NCBI RefSeq assembly: GCF_040797425.1
Contig: NZ_JBFNEH010000037.1
Location: 1-40,440, forward strand
Direction of reading: 5' to 3'
DNA length: 40,440 bases
DNA from: Symbiobacterium sp040797425
GTDB taxonomy: Bacteria > Bacillota > Sulfobacillia > Symbiobacteriales > Symbiobacteriaceae
Shown here: piece after piece, positions 31,433 through 39,449 of the stretch
Numbering within the stretch: the first letter of the stretch is position 1
Layout of the letters: each line of letters opens with the position of its first letter
Program-made: the position numbers and the translations under genes
Notes under the pieces: generated by a model
What the model saw: only the letters and a program-made list of their open reading frames with translations
The model's database searches: none
What the model was told of the DNA's origin: nothing

Positions 31433-33084
31433 GACACGTCTGGCCCCTCCTGCGCGTGACGCTCATCCAGACCTGGCGGGGCAACCTCGAGCGCTTCTCA
31501 GGCACCCGGTCCCGCACGGGCCTGCTCCTGCTCCCGCTGCTCGCGCTGGCCTTTATCCCGCTGTTCGTGATGATCACGTTGATGTACGTCGGCCTCTACC
31601 GGGGTCTGGAGCTGTTCGGCCAGCCCGAGCTGATGCTCACGCTGGCCCTGACCGCCGGACAGCTCGCCTGCCTGGTCTTCGGCGTGCTGTACGTGCTCTC
31701 CGTCTTCTACTTCAGCAAAGACCTGAAGTACCTGATTCCCCTGCCCCTGAGGCCCAGCGAAATCGTGGTCGCGAAGCTGACGGCGGTGATGCTGAATGAG
31801 TACATCACCATGGCCCCGCTGGTGCTGCCCGCCCTGGCGGTTTACGGCGTCCTGGCCGACGTGGGTCCGCTCTACATTCCCTTCGCGCTGTTGATTTTCC
31901 TCATGCTGCCAGTGGTGCCCCTGGTGCTGGCGGCGCTGTTCAGCCTGGTGCTCATGCGGGTCACCAACCTGCGGCGCAACCGGGATCTGCTGCGAGTGTT
32001 CGGCGCCCTGATCGGCGTGGCCCTGGCGCTGCTGATCCAGTTCAGCAGCCGCTTCCAGCAGAATGGAGTCGACCCGGCGGAGATCCAGCGGCTCATCCAG
32101 GAACAGCAGCCGTTGGTGGAGGGGATCGCCCGGTGGGTGGTCACCTCGGTCTGGGGCACACAGGCGCTGCAGGCCGGCAGCCCGGCCCTGGGCATACCGG
32201 GCTTCCTGCTGTTTACCGCCGCGGTGAGCGCCGCGCTGGCCGCCCTGGTGCTGGGCGCCGAGCGGCTCTTCTTTGGCGGGCTGCTGGGCGGCGACGAGAG
32301 CCGCGCGTCGGGGCGGCAGGTGACCCGGAGCGCCCTCGCCCGGCAAACGGCACGGGTGCGATCCCCGCTGGCGGCGCTCCTCCTCCGGGAGGTCCGTCTG
32401 CTGAACCGGAACCCCACCTTCCTGCTCTCGGCCGTCGTCGTTCCCCTGCTCCTGCCCATCATCGCCATCATCCCCCTGGCGGGTGCCGATGGGCCCCTGC
32501 AGGGGATCGACATCGCCCGCTGGGCGGACCGGCCGTGGACGCCGGTGGCGGTGCTCGGCACCCTGTTCTTCCTCAACGCCGCCTCGGTCGTTCCCTCTTC
32601 GGCCATCAGCCGCGAGGGGCGCTGGTTCTGGATCAGCCGCTCGCTGCCCGTTCCGCCCCGGCTGCAGATTCACGCCAAGCAGCTCCACAGCCTGCTCTTC
32701 AGCCTGCTGAACCTGGCGGTCGTGGTCGGGGCCATGGCCTGGTTCGGACTGGCCACCCCGCGCAACCTGGCCGTCGCCCTCGTGGGCGGGCCGCTCACCG
32801 GGGCGCTCACCGGTTATACGGGGCTGCTCGTGGACGTCATGCGGCCACACCTCACGTGGACCGATCCCCAGCAAGCGATGAAGGGCAACACCAACTCCCT
32901 GCTCGCCATGCTGGTCAACCTGGGCGTAACCCTGGCCACCGCCCTGGTGGCGGTGCTCCTCTTCCACCTGGCCCGTCCCGCCTTCCTCCCGGGCCTGCTC
33001 GTCGTGCTGGCCCTCGAGACGTGGGGACTGGGCCGGATGGTCGGCGCCCTGGCCGATCTCCGCTATCCGCAGTACGAACAGTGA
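31429..33084 (+). CDS. ABC transporter permease (ABC-2 type)
   Basis: A 551-residue membrane protein with about 12-14 hydrophobic segments in two halves separated by a polar region near 280-330. It resembles the large YhaP/ABC-2 permeases paired with a single ATPase. The start ATG overlaps the ATPase stop by 4 nt. The substrate cannot be inferred. A DUF2905 gene follows after 15 nt and may be part of the unit. Confidence 0.88.
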   Translation: MRHVWPLLRVTLIQTWRGNLERFSGTRSRTGLLLLPLLALAFIPLFVMITLMYVGLYRGLELFGQPELMLTLALTAGQLACLVFGVLYVLSVFYFSKDLKYLIPLPLRPSEIVVAKLTAVMLNEYITMAPLVLPALAVYGVLADVGPLYIPFALLIFLMLPVVPLVLAALFSLVLMRVTNLRRNRDLLRVFGALIGVALALLIQFSSRFQQNGVDPAEIQRLIQEQQPLVEGIARWVVTSVWGTQALQAGSPALGIPGFLLFTAAVSAALAALVLGAERLFFGGLLGGDESRASGRQVTRSALARQTARVRSPLAALLLREVRLLNRNPTFLLSAVVVPLLLPIIAIIPLAGADGPLQGIDIARWADRPWTPVAVLGTLFFLNAASVVPSSAISREGRWFWISRSLPVPPRLQIHAKQLHSLLFSLLNLAVVVGAMAWFGLATPRNLAVALVGGPLTGALTGYTGLLVDVMRPHLTWTDPQQAMKGNTNSLLAMLVNLGVTLATALVAVLLFHLARPAFLPGLLVVLALETWGLGRMVGALADLRYPQYEQ

Positions 33085-33099
33085 AGGGAGTCTGCGCAC

Positions 33100-33321
33100 A
33101 TGCACATCGGACGCACGCTCATGATCATCGGGGCAGTGCTGCTGGTGGTGGGCGGCGCGGTGGCCCTGATCGAACGGTTCCTGCCCGGCCTCGGCCGGCT
33201 TCCCGGCGACATTCTGATTCGCCGGGGCAACTTCACCTTCTACTTCCCCCTCGCCACCTGCATCCTGCTGAGCGTGGGCCTCTCGCTCCTCTTCTGGCTT
33301 TTCCAGCGGATCGGGAGGTAG
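33100..33321 (+). CDS. DUF2905 small membrane protein
   Basis: A 73-residue protein with two membrane segments (about 6-25 and 48-68). Between them is the family-typical LPGLGRLPGDILIRRGNFTFYFP. It is a recognised but uncharacterised family. It lies 15 nt after the ABC permease and 45 nt before the DUF47 gene on the same strand. Confidence 0.88.
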   Translation: MHIGRTLMIIGAVLLVVGGAVALIERFLPGLGRLPGDILIRRGNFTFYFPLATCILLSVGLSLLFWLFQRIGR

Positions 33322-33366
33322 AATGGTAGCGGATGCTCGAACCCGATCGAGAAGGGGGAAAGGCCC

Positions 33367-33993
33367 ATGATGTTGTTCGGGAACATCCGGAGCCAACAGT
33401 TCTACGAGTTGCTGCGCCAGGCCACGGAGAACGTGGCTGAGGTGGCTTCAATGCTGGGACGCCTGCTGGAGGAACCCACGCTATATTCGGACCTGGGCCC
33501 GGCGATCAAGGAGTTGGAATCGAAGGGCGACGAGCTCACCCATCGCCTGTTCGAGCGCATTAACAAGACGTTCGCCACCCCCCTGGACCGCGGGGACCTG
33601 GCCGCACTGGGCGTGGCGATCGACTCTGTCGTCGATGCCATGGAGGCGGCGGCCGCCCGCATCGGCATCTACCGGGTAGAGAGCAGCGACAAGCACTTCC
33701 GGGCCTTCGCCCAGATTCTCAGGGCGCAGGCCACCGAACTGGTCGCGGCGATCGACCTGCTCGCGGGCGGAAAGCTCCTGGAGATCGGAGAGCGCATCCG
33801 CCAGATCAACACGCTGGAGAACCACGGCGACGACGAGCTGCGGCTGGCTCTCTCCGAGCTCTACGACCAGGGGGCGTCCGACCCGATCCGGTTCATCACG
33901 ATGAAAGAGATCTACGAAACGCTGGAGGAGGCCACGGACCAGGTGGAGGCCGTGGTCAACACCCTGGAAGGGGTGATCATGAAGCGGGCCTGA
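33367..33993 (+). CDS. DUF47/PhoU-like protein
   Basis: A 208-residue all-helical protein of the DUF47 family, which is related to PhoU and usually partners a Pit-type phosphate permease. Visible marks are LESKGDELTH, the ETLEEATDQVEAVVNTLEG helix near the C-terminus and the FITMKEIYE segment, with acidic metal-binding positions. No pit gene is adjacent in the window; pstSCAB is about 9 kb away. GAAGGGGGAAAGG precedes the ATG. A strong terminator follows. Confidence 0.88.
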   Translation: MMLFGNIRSQQFYELLRQATENVAEVASMLGRLLEEPTLYSDLGPAIKELESKGDELTHRLFERINKTFATPLDRGDLAALGVAIDSVVDAMEAAAARIGIYRVESSDKHFRAFAQILRAQATELVAAIDLLAGGKLLEIGERIRQINTLENHGDDELRLALSELYDQGASDPIRFITMKEIYETLEEATDQVEAVVNTLEGVIMKRA

Positions 33994-34015
33994 GCCTCGC
34001 CTGCACCCACGCAAG

Positions 34016-34058
34016 GGGGTCCCGCCCCGGCATCCGCCGGTGGCGGGACCCCGTCTTT
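34016..34058. terminator. terminator between the DUF47 and paaH genes
   Basis: A perfect 11-bp stem GGGGTCCCGCC/GGCGGGACCCC (34016-34026, 34042-34052), followed by GTCTTT on the plus strand. The two flanking genes converge on it. Confidence 0.85.
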
Positions 34059-34063
34059 CGGTC

Positions 34064-35620
34064 TCAACGCCCCTGGCCGAGCCTCTCCCCCGCCTGCACG
34101 CACTTCCGCAGGTAGGGCGCAGGGCGGTAGCGCTCCTCACCCGTCTGCTGCCGGAGCCCCTCCAGCACCGCCAGCACGACGTCGGGGCCGATCTCGTCGC
34201 CCCACTCCAGCGGGCCCCTGGGGTAGTTGACGCCCAGGCGCATGGCGGCGTCAATTCCGGCCGCGGAGGCCACCCCTTCCTGGAGGGCGAACGCCGCCTC
34301 GTTGACCAGGCAGGCCAGGATCCGGGCCGCCACCAGCCCCGGGCCGTCGGCCACCACCTCGGTGTCGCGACCCAGCGAGTGGAAGAACCGCACGGCCAGG
34401 GCGGTGGCCGCGGGGTCCGTGCGGAGCCCGGGCGCCACCTCTACCAGCTGGCGACGGCTGACCCGGGGAATGCCGCCGAAGCCCACCACGCGGGCCGGGC
34501 TGACCGTGCGGGAGGCCAGTTCCGTGGTCGGGCAGGTAGAGGCCTCGACGAGCACCACGACATCCGGATCAGGCTGCCGGCCCTCCAGGAGGTCGGCCCC
34601 GCCCAGCACCACGAGGTCGGCGTCGGCACAGCACTCCACCAGGCGGTAGCCGGCGGAGGCGACCAGGTCGGCGAGGGCCGGATCGCCCAGCACCGCCACC
34701 CGACTCACCTCGGCCACACGGGGGCCGGGCGTCAGAGCGTACTGCGCCGGGGCCGGGCCGTCCACGATCGCCCCGTCCTCGTAGCGGTACCAGCCCTGAC
34801 CCGTCTTCCGGCCCAGCCGACCTGCCTTGACCATCCGCTCTTGCAGGGGATGCGGCCGGAACCGCGGCTCACCGAAGAACTGGTTATACACCGACTGATG
34901 TACGGCGAAGTTGATGTCGAGCCCCACCAGGTCCATGAGCTCAAACGGCCCCATGCGGAACCCGCAGGCCAGCCTGGCGATGCGGTCCACCTGCGCCGGC
35001 GTGGCCACCCCCTCCCCCAGGATGCGCAGGGCCTCGCCGGAGAACGGCCGGGCAACCCGGTTCACGATGAACCCCGGGGTGTCCCGCACGCGCACCGGCT
35101 CCTTGCCCATGGCCCGGGCCAGCGCCTCTGCCGCCTGCAGCGCCGCCTCACCGGAGCCGTCGCCCGCGACCACCTCCACCAGCCGCATCGCCGGGACGGG
35201 GTTGAAGAAGTGCATGCCCACGACCCGCTCGGGGCGGCCGGCCAGGGCGCCGATCTGCGTCACCGACAACGACGAGGTGTTGGTGGCCAGCACCACCTCG
35301 GGGCGGCAGAGCCGATCCAGCCGTTCGAAGAGGGAGCGCTTCAGTTCCAGGTCCTCGGGTGCGGCCTCGATGACGAAGTCCGCCCCGGCGATGTCCCCCA
35401 GGGCCGTGGTAGTGGTGATGCGGGCGCGGGCGGCCGCCGCCCGCTCGCCCGTCAGCCGCCCGCGCGCCACCTGCCGCTCCAGGTCTGCCTCCACTCGCCG
35501 GAGGGCGCGCGTGAGAGCGGCAGGGTCCACGTCGTAGAGCAGCACGCCGAACTCCGCCTGGGCCGCCACCTGGGCGATGCCGGCGCCCATCGTTCCGGCT
35601 CCGACCACGCCAATCCGCAA
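34064..35620 (-). CDS. paaH: 3-hydroxyacyl-CoA dehydrogenase (PaaH type)
   Basis: A 518-residue protein. The N-terminal NAD domain has GAGTMGAGIAQ; the catalytic segment HFFNPVPAMRLVEVV and the first C-terminal domain follow. The remaining ~220 residues form a second C-terminal domain with an extra Rossmann-like segment, as in two-domain PaaH/FadB2-like enzymes. It oxidises 3-hydroxyacyl-CoA to 3-oxoacyl-CoA, in phenylacetate catabolism 3-hydroxyadipyl-CoA. The TTG start at 35620 has AGGGAGGT seven bases upstream. It lies 5 nt after the preceding hydratase gene. Use in general short-chain beta-oxidation cannot be excluded. Confidence 0.88.
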   Translation of the reverse strand: MRIGVVGAGTMGAGIAQVAAQAEFGVLLYDVDPAALTRALRRVEADLERQVARGRLTGERAAAARARITTTTALGDIAGADFVIEAAPEDLELKRSLFERLDRLCRPEVVLATNTSSLSVTQIGALAGRPERVVGMHFFNPVPAMRLVEVVAGDGSGEAALQAAEALARAMGKEPVRVRDTPGFIVNRVARPFSGEALRILGEGVATPAQVDRIARLACGFRMGPFELMDLVGLDINFAVHQSVYNQFFGEPRFRPHPLQERMVKAGRLGRKTGQGWYRYEDGAIVDGPAPAQYALTPGPRVAEVSRVAVLGDPALADLVASAGYRLVECCADADLVVLGGADLLEGRQPDPDVVVLVEASTCPTTELASRTVSPARVVGFGGIPRVSRRQLVEVAPGLRTDPAATALAVRFFHSLGRDTEVVADGPGLVAARILACLVNEAAFALQEGVASAAGIDAAMRLGVNYPRGPLEWGDEIGPDVVLAVLEGLRQQTGEERYRPAPYLRKCVQAGERLGQGR

Positions 35621-35625
35621 GGCCG

Positions 35626-36396
35626 TTACCTCCCTATGAAATCAGGCGCCCGCCGCTGCTGGAAAGCCTGGAGCCCCTCCCGGGCGTCCGCGGTGGCCAC
35701 GGCCGCCTCCTGGAGGTAGGCCTCGTGCTCCAGCGCCTCATCCAGCGGACGCTCCAGCCCCCGGCTGATCAGCCGCTTGATCCAGCCCATCGACCGGGGT
35801 CCCCGGGCCAGGCGGCCGGCCCAGTCGGCCACGGCCGCCTGCAGCTCCCCGTCGGGCACGACCCGGTTGCAGAGGCCCAAGGCATGCGCCTCCGCCGCGC
35901 TCAACCGGTCGCCGAACAGGGCCAGCTCCATGGCCTTGTGGTGGCCGATGAGGCGCGGCAGGAAGTAGGAGGCCCCGGAGTCCGGTACCAGCCCCACCCG
36001 GACGAAGGCCTGCACCAGCGAGGCGCTCTCGGCCATCACCACCAGGTCGCACGCCAGGGCCAGGCTGACCCCGGCGCCCGCCGCCACGCCATTCACGGCC
36101 GCCAGCACGGGCTTCTCCAGGCTGCGGATCTGCCGGATCCACGTGTTGTAGTACCGGCGGACGAGCTGGCCGATCGGCTGGTCGCCCAGGTCTGCCAGGT
36201 CCTGCCCGGCGCAGAACCCCCGGCCGGCGCCGGTGATCACTACGCAGCGCACGGCGGGGTCCCGCTCGGCCTGCCGCAGGGCCGCAATCAGCCCCTCGTG
36301 CTGGGCCAGGTTGAACGCGTTCAGCCGTTCGGGGCGGTTGAGGGTAATCGTGCAGACGCCCTCCCCCACGGCGTAGAGCACCGCTGCCTCCCCCAC
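35626..36396 (-). CDS. enoyl-CoA hydratase/isomerase, PaaG-like
   Basis: A 256-residue crotonase-fold protein with oxyanion-hole segments around GRGFCAGQDLADLG and NGVAAGAGVSLALACD. The catalytic region GLVPDSGASYFLPRL carries Asp, as in PaaG, where typical hydratases have Glu. It fits 1,2-epoxyphenylacetyl-CoA isomerase or a related isomerase. The start is GTG 36396, six bases after GGGGAGGT. It lies 4 nt after the second hydratase gene in a tight operon. Confidence 0.85.
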   Translation of the reverse strand: MGEAAVLYAVGEGVCTITLNRPERLNAFNLAQHEGLIAALRQAERDPAVRCVVITGAGRGFCAGQDLADLGDQPIGQLVRRYYNTWIRQIRSLEKPVLAAVNGVAAGAGVSLALACDLVVMAESASLVQAFVRVGLVPDSGASYFLPRLIGHHKAMELALFGDRLSAAEAHALGLCNRVVPDGELQAAVADWAGRLARGPRSMGWIKRLISRGLERPLDEALEHEAYLQEAAVATADAREGLQAFQQRRAPDFIGR

Positions 36397-36400
36397 GGGT

Positions 36401-37174
36401 CTACCTCCCCTTCCACTGCGGCTGCCGCTTCTCGGCAAACGCCTGCATCCCTTCCTTCTGGTCCTCCGACGCGAACGCCAGGGCAAAGAGCCGGCGCTCG
36501 TAAGCCAGCCCGGCCGAGAGCGGGGTCTCGAAAGACTGGAGCACCGCCTCCTTGGCCAGCCGCAGGGCCAGCGGCGACTTGGAGGCGATCTCCGCGGCGA
36601 GCTTCTGCGCCTCGCTGAGGTAGGCCTCCACCGGCACCACCCGGCTGACCAGCCCCGCGGCCAGCGACTCCTGGGCCGTGAGCATCCGGCCGGTCAATAC
36701 CATCTCCATCGCCAGCGACTTGCCCACGGCCCGGGTCAGCCGCTGGGTGCCCCCGGCGCCGGGCAGCACGCCGATGTTGATCTCCGGCTGGCCGAACTTC
36801 GCCGTCTCCGAGGCGACGATGATGTCGCAGAGCATGGCCAGCTCCAGCGCGCCGCCCAGGCAGTAGCCGCTCACGGCCGCGACGATGGGTTTCTTCACCC
36901 GGGCGACCTCGTCCCACAGCGAGATATGGTCGCGGGTGTACATGTCGATGGCGCCCATCTCCGCCATCTCCTTGATGTCGGCACCGGCCCCGAACGCCCT
37001 GTCGCTCCCGTGCAACAGCAGACAGCCAATCCCGGGATCCTGCTCGAACTCCCGGAAGGCCGCCACCAGCTCCGCCATCAGCGCCGCGTTGAGGGCGTTG
37101 AGGGCCTGGGGACGGTTCAGCTGCACCCGGCCCACGGCTCCCTCGCGGAAGACCAGAATGTGCTCGTACGCCAT
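36401..37174 (-). CDS. enoyl-CoA hydratase, PaaF-like
   Basis: A 257-residue crotonase-fold protein. It has AFGAGADIKEMAEM and SGYCLGGALELAMLCD for the oxyanion hole. FGQPEINIGVLPGAGGTQRL bears both catalytic glutamates of a true hydratase. It hydrates 2-enoyl-CoA, in the paa pathway 2,3-dehydroadipyl-CoA. Two ATGs are possible; 37174 is spaced better from GGAGGAG than 37180. It lies downstream of paaX and upstream of the PaaG-like gene. Confidence 0.87.
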   Translation of the reverse strand: MAYEHILVFREGAVGRVQLNRPQALNALNAALMAELVAAFREFEQDPGIGCLLLHGSDRAFGAGADIKEMAEMGAIDMYTRDHISLWDEVARVKKPIVAAVSGYCLGGALELAMLCDIIVASETAKFGQPEINIGVLPGAGGTQRLTRAVGKSLAMEMVLTGRMLTAQESLAAGLVSRVVPVEAYLSEAQKLAAEIASKSPLALRLAKEAVLQSFETPLSAGLAYERRLFALAFASEDQKEGMQAFAEKRQPQWKGR

Positions 37175-37197
37175 GCCCATCTCCTCCTCTTTCCCCA

Positions 37198-37216
37198 CCG
37201 GGGCGACTGGCCCCGG
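37198..37216 (-). other. hairpin between paaX and the PaaF-like gene
   Basis: CCGGGGC/GCCCCGG form a perfect 7-bp stem with a 5-nt loop, 24 nt upstream of the PaaF-like start. No T-run follows. It may modulate expression between regulator and enzymes. Confidence 0.35.
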
Positions 37217-37284
37217 ACCAGGATCATGAGCAACCCCCTCGCGAATGCGGAGCGCTTCCCCGCGGGGGTGCGCATGTCTCTCCC

Positions 37285-38091
37285 TCACCCTGCCGGTTCG
37301 AACCGTCCCTCGAGGAACCGGAGCGCCCCCGGCCGGAGCGCGGCGTAGTAGGCCTGGAACAGACGACGGGCGTCGTGGCCGCGCCAGGGGCAGGGCAGGA
37401 GCTGGAGAGGCAGGCCCGGATCGACGAACAGGAACTTGCGATATTCGTGGACGAGGCGAATCTCCTCCACGAACCGCTCCTCGTCGCTCCGCAGCCGGGC
37501 CTCCACCGTGGCGAAGCGGGGCTCCCAGAGGGCAATGAAGCGGTCGTAGCTGGCCTGAATGGCGTCGAGGTCCCAGCAGCGCCGCACCAGTTCGGCCGCC
37601 GGGAGCTCCCCCACGTGCTCCGCCACGAAAAGCGTCGCGTAATCCGCGATGCCGTAGCGGCGGAGCAGCACCCGCACCGACTCCTCCAGCGGATTCGGCG
37701 AGATCCAGGTTCCGGGCGAAAGGGAGGCAAAACCCGTCCAGACCAGCTCCCTCCGGAGGTCGTTGCGGCGCCGGCGCAGGGTCTCGGGGATGGAGTAGAC
37801 CAGCACCCGCCAGCGGCCGTCCCAGTCCGTGTCCCGCCCGTCGTAGACCCGGCGCGAGGCTTCGGCGATGCGTCGCCGGCCCGCCGCGGACAGGGCGTAA
37901 CGGGTGCGGCTCCCCACCTTCCGCACCTCCAGCCAGCCCTGCCGGGCCATGCGGGAAAGCGCCTGGCGGAGCGCCGCCTCGCTCACGCCGAAGGGAGCCA
38001 CAAGGGCCGCCAGGGTGGAAGCCCAGACCTCGCCCCCCACATGCTGAATGTAATCGCCCCACAGGTTGAACAGCAGGGAGCGGGCCCTCAT
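37285..38091 (-). CDS. paaX: PaaX-family transcriptional repressor
   Basis: A 268-residue protein. An N-terminal winged helix (SLLFNLWGDYIQHVGGEVW, then VSEAALRQALSRMARQGWL) is followed by the PaaX central domain with RWRVLVYSIPE and the C-terminal domain with FVDPGLPLQLLPCPWRG. PaaX represses phenylacetate genes and is released by phenylacetyl-CoA. The ATG at 38091 follows GGGGCAGGTGA. It is upstream of three beta-oxidation-like genes, which supports the paa assignment. The ring-epoxidase genes paaABCDE and the ligase paaK are not in the window. Confidence 0.9.
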   Translation of the reverse strand: MRARSLLFNLWGDYIQHVGGEVWASTLAALVAPFGVSEAALRQALSRMARQGWLEVRKVGSRTRYALSAAGRRRIAEASRRVYDGRDTDWDGRWRVLVYSIPETLRRRRNDLRRELVWTGFASLSPGTWISPNPLEESVRVLLRRYGIADYATLFVAEHVGELPAAELVRRCWDLDAIQASYDRFIALWEPRFATVEARLRSDEERFVEEIRLVHEYRKFLFVDPGLPLQLLPCPWRGHDARRLFQAYYAALRPGALRFLEGRFEPAG

Positions 38092-38201
38092 CGCGTCACC
38101 TGCCCCTCGCCCCGATTTCCGCCCCGAAAGGGCCAGGAAGATTCCTGCTGTACAGACAGATTCGCCACCGGCAGCCGCGCCCCTGCCGCAGGCTCCCTGC
38201 G

Positions 38202-38235
38202 AAAAAAGAGCGCCGGCCTCCACCGAGGCCGGCGC
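38202..38235 (-). terminator. terminator of the SufR-like regulator gene
   Basis: A perfect 11-bp stem GCGCCGGCCTC/GAGGCCGGCGC (38210-38220, 38225-38235) with a 4-nt loop, followed on the minus strand by TCTTTTTT. Confidence 0.93.
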
Positions 38236-38253
38236 ATGCCCGCTTTGTGAGGT

Positions 38254-38895
38254 TCAGGGGCCGATGCGATAGCGGCAGCACTGGCCGCCCCTGGCGATGC
38301 ACTCCACGCGCTCGACGTTCTCCGTGCCCAGCACCGCCTTGAAGAAATCCAGTTCATGGGCGCAGGCGTGGGGGTACCGGCGCGAGACCTGGTGCACGGG
38401 GCAGTTGTACTCCTTCAGGAACACCACGCCGCCCTCGCCCTGCTCGCACTCGGCCAGGTACCCGTTGGCCTGCTGCACGGCCGTGAGCTGTTCCACCCGT
38501 TCGGCCATGCTCTCACCCGTGACCTGGCCGGCGTACCGCTCCACGAGCGCACGACCCCGGTGGGCAAAGAAAGACTCCACCATGGCCGGGTTGACCTCGG
38601 CCAGGAAGTCCAGCAACTCCACGGCCAGTGCGCCGTACTTCTTCGGGAACAGGTTGTCGGCCGCCTCGGTCAGCGAGTAGACCCGCGTCGGCCGTCCCAT
38701 CGGCAACCGCTGCTGCACTGAAGTCACCAGCCCGTCCCGCTCCAGTGAGGTCAGGTGGCGCCGCACCGCGACGTGCGTGATGTGCAGGCGTTCGCCCAAC
38801 TCCCCCACCGTCATGGGCCCAACCACGCGCAGCAGGTTGATGATCTCGCGGCGCGTGGAAATCTCCTCCTGGCGGGGCATCAGATCAGCAGACAA
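38254..38895 (-). CDS. SufR-like iron-sulfur transcriptional regulator
   Basis: A 213-residue protein. The N-terminal winged helix (MTVGELGERLHITHVAVRRHL) is followed by a helical region and a Cys-rich C-terminus. The cysteines are arranged as C-x12-C-x20-C-x6-CC (NCPVHQVSRRYPHAC, then VECIARGGQCCRYRI). SufR-type regulators bind a 4Fe-4S cluster with such residues and control Fe-S assembly genes. No suf genes are in the window. TTG 38895 is preferred, with GGAGGG six bases upstream, over ATG 38880. The target could be the small zinc-ribbon gene transcribed divergently. Confidence 0.82.
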   Translation of the reverse strand: MSADLMPRQEEISTRREIINLLRVVGPMTVGELGERLHITHVAVRRHLTSLERDGLVTSVQQRLPMGRPTRVYSLTEAADNLFPKKYGALAVELLDFLAEVNPAMVESFFAHRGRALVERYAGQVTGESMAERVEQLTAVQQANGYLAECEQGEGGVVFLKEYNCPVHQVSRRYPHACAHELDFFKAVLGTENVERVECIARGGQCCRYRIGP

Positions 38896-38932
38896 CGGGC
38901 TCCCTCCCTCTACACCGAATCTGACTGCCAAC

Positions 38933-38957
38933 ATTTTAACACACAGAAGATCTGCTG
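38933..38957 (-). promoter_or_regulatory. -10 element and palindrome upstream of the SufR-like gene
   Basis: On the minus strand there is TAAAAT (38933-38938). In the expected spacer lies the near-palindrome CAGAAGATCTGCTG (38944-38957, plus strand), a possible autoregulatory operator. The -35 is poor. Confidence 0.4.
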
Positions 38958-38975
38958 GATACTTTCTTAAGACTT

Positions 38976-39005
38976 TTGTCACCCAATGTGGGGCTTTGGT
39001 ACTAG
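38976..39005 (+). promoter_or_regulatory. possible promoter of the zinc-ribbon protein gene
   Basis: TTGTCA (38976-38981), an 18-bp spacer and TACTAG (39000-39005). The -35 matches five of six and the -10 three of six. Confidence 0.4.
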
Positions 39006-39127
39006 TCGGCTGCCCAATCGGCGCTACTCCAGGGTCTGGCCGTCTCCTTTCCGGCCAGGGCGAAGGCTGGACAGACAATCACTGCTGCAATAATCTTGAT
39101 GGTGAAGGAACCTGGAGGTGAGCCCTG

Positions 39128-39391
39128 GTGTTCATCTGCAAGTACTGCTTGGAGCAGTTCGAGGACGAGAAACTGGCCTACGTGCTCATGCCGGAAAGCC
39201 GCCTGCAGCACCCGGCAGCCGACGCGTTTGCAATGAAGTTCTGCTCCCGCGCCCATCTGGAGGCGTTCCTGCGGAACGTCTCGCACCAGCGCCAGGCCTA
39301 CGTGCTGACCAGGGTCTCCGGCTCAACCCGGCAAACCCTCCCCGCCGCGCCCCCGCTGGCCCTGCTCAACCAACTGGGCAAGGTTTCATAG
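39128..39391 (+). CDS. small zinc-ribbon-like protein
   Basis: An 87-residue protein with CKYC at residues 4-7 and CSRAH at about 39-43, giving a probable CxxC...CxxxH zinc site. The remainder is charged, with a hydrophobic C-terminal helix (PLALLNQLG). The GTG start follows GGAGGTGA at six bases. I do not recognise the family. Metal binding is inferred only from residue spacing. It is divergent from the SufR-like regulator and ends before a strong hairpin. Confidence 0.75.
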   Translation: MFICKYCLEQFEDEKLAYVLMPESRLQHPAADAFAMKFCSRAHLEAFLRNVSHQRQAYVLTRVSGSTRQTLPAAPPLALLNQLGKVS

Positions 39392-39408
39392 CCACCCAAA
39401 ACAGCCAA

Positions 39409-39437
39409 CGGCCGCCCCACGGGGGCGGCCGATTTGC
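39409..39437. terminator. terminator between the zinc-ribbon gene and lysS
   Basis: CGGCCGCCCC pairs with GGGGCGGCCG (39409-39418, 39422-39431) around a short loop, followed on the plus strand by ATTTGC. It lies between convergent genes. Confidence 0.8.
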
Positions 39438-39449
39438 TATGCCTTCCCT

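Noticed and set aside
31498..33396. A 632-codon frame on the minus strand
   Set aside because: It is antisense to the ABC permease and reads as Gln/Gly/His-rich non-protein sequence.
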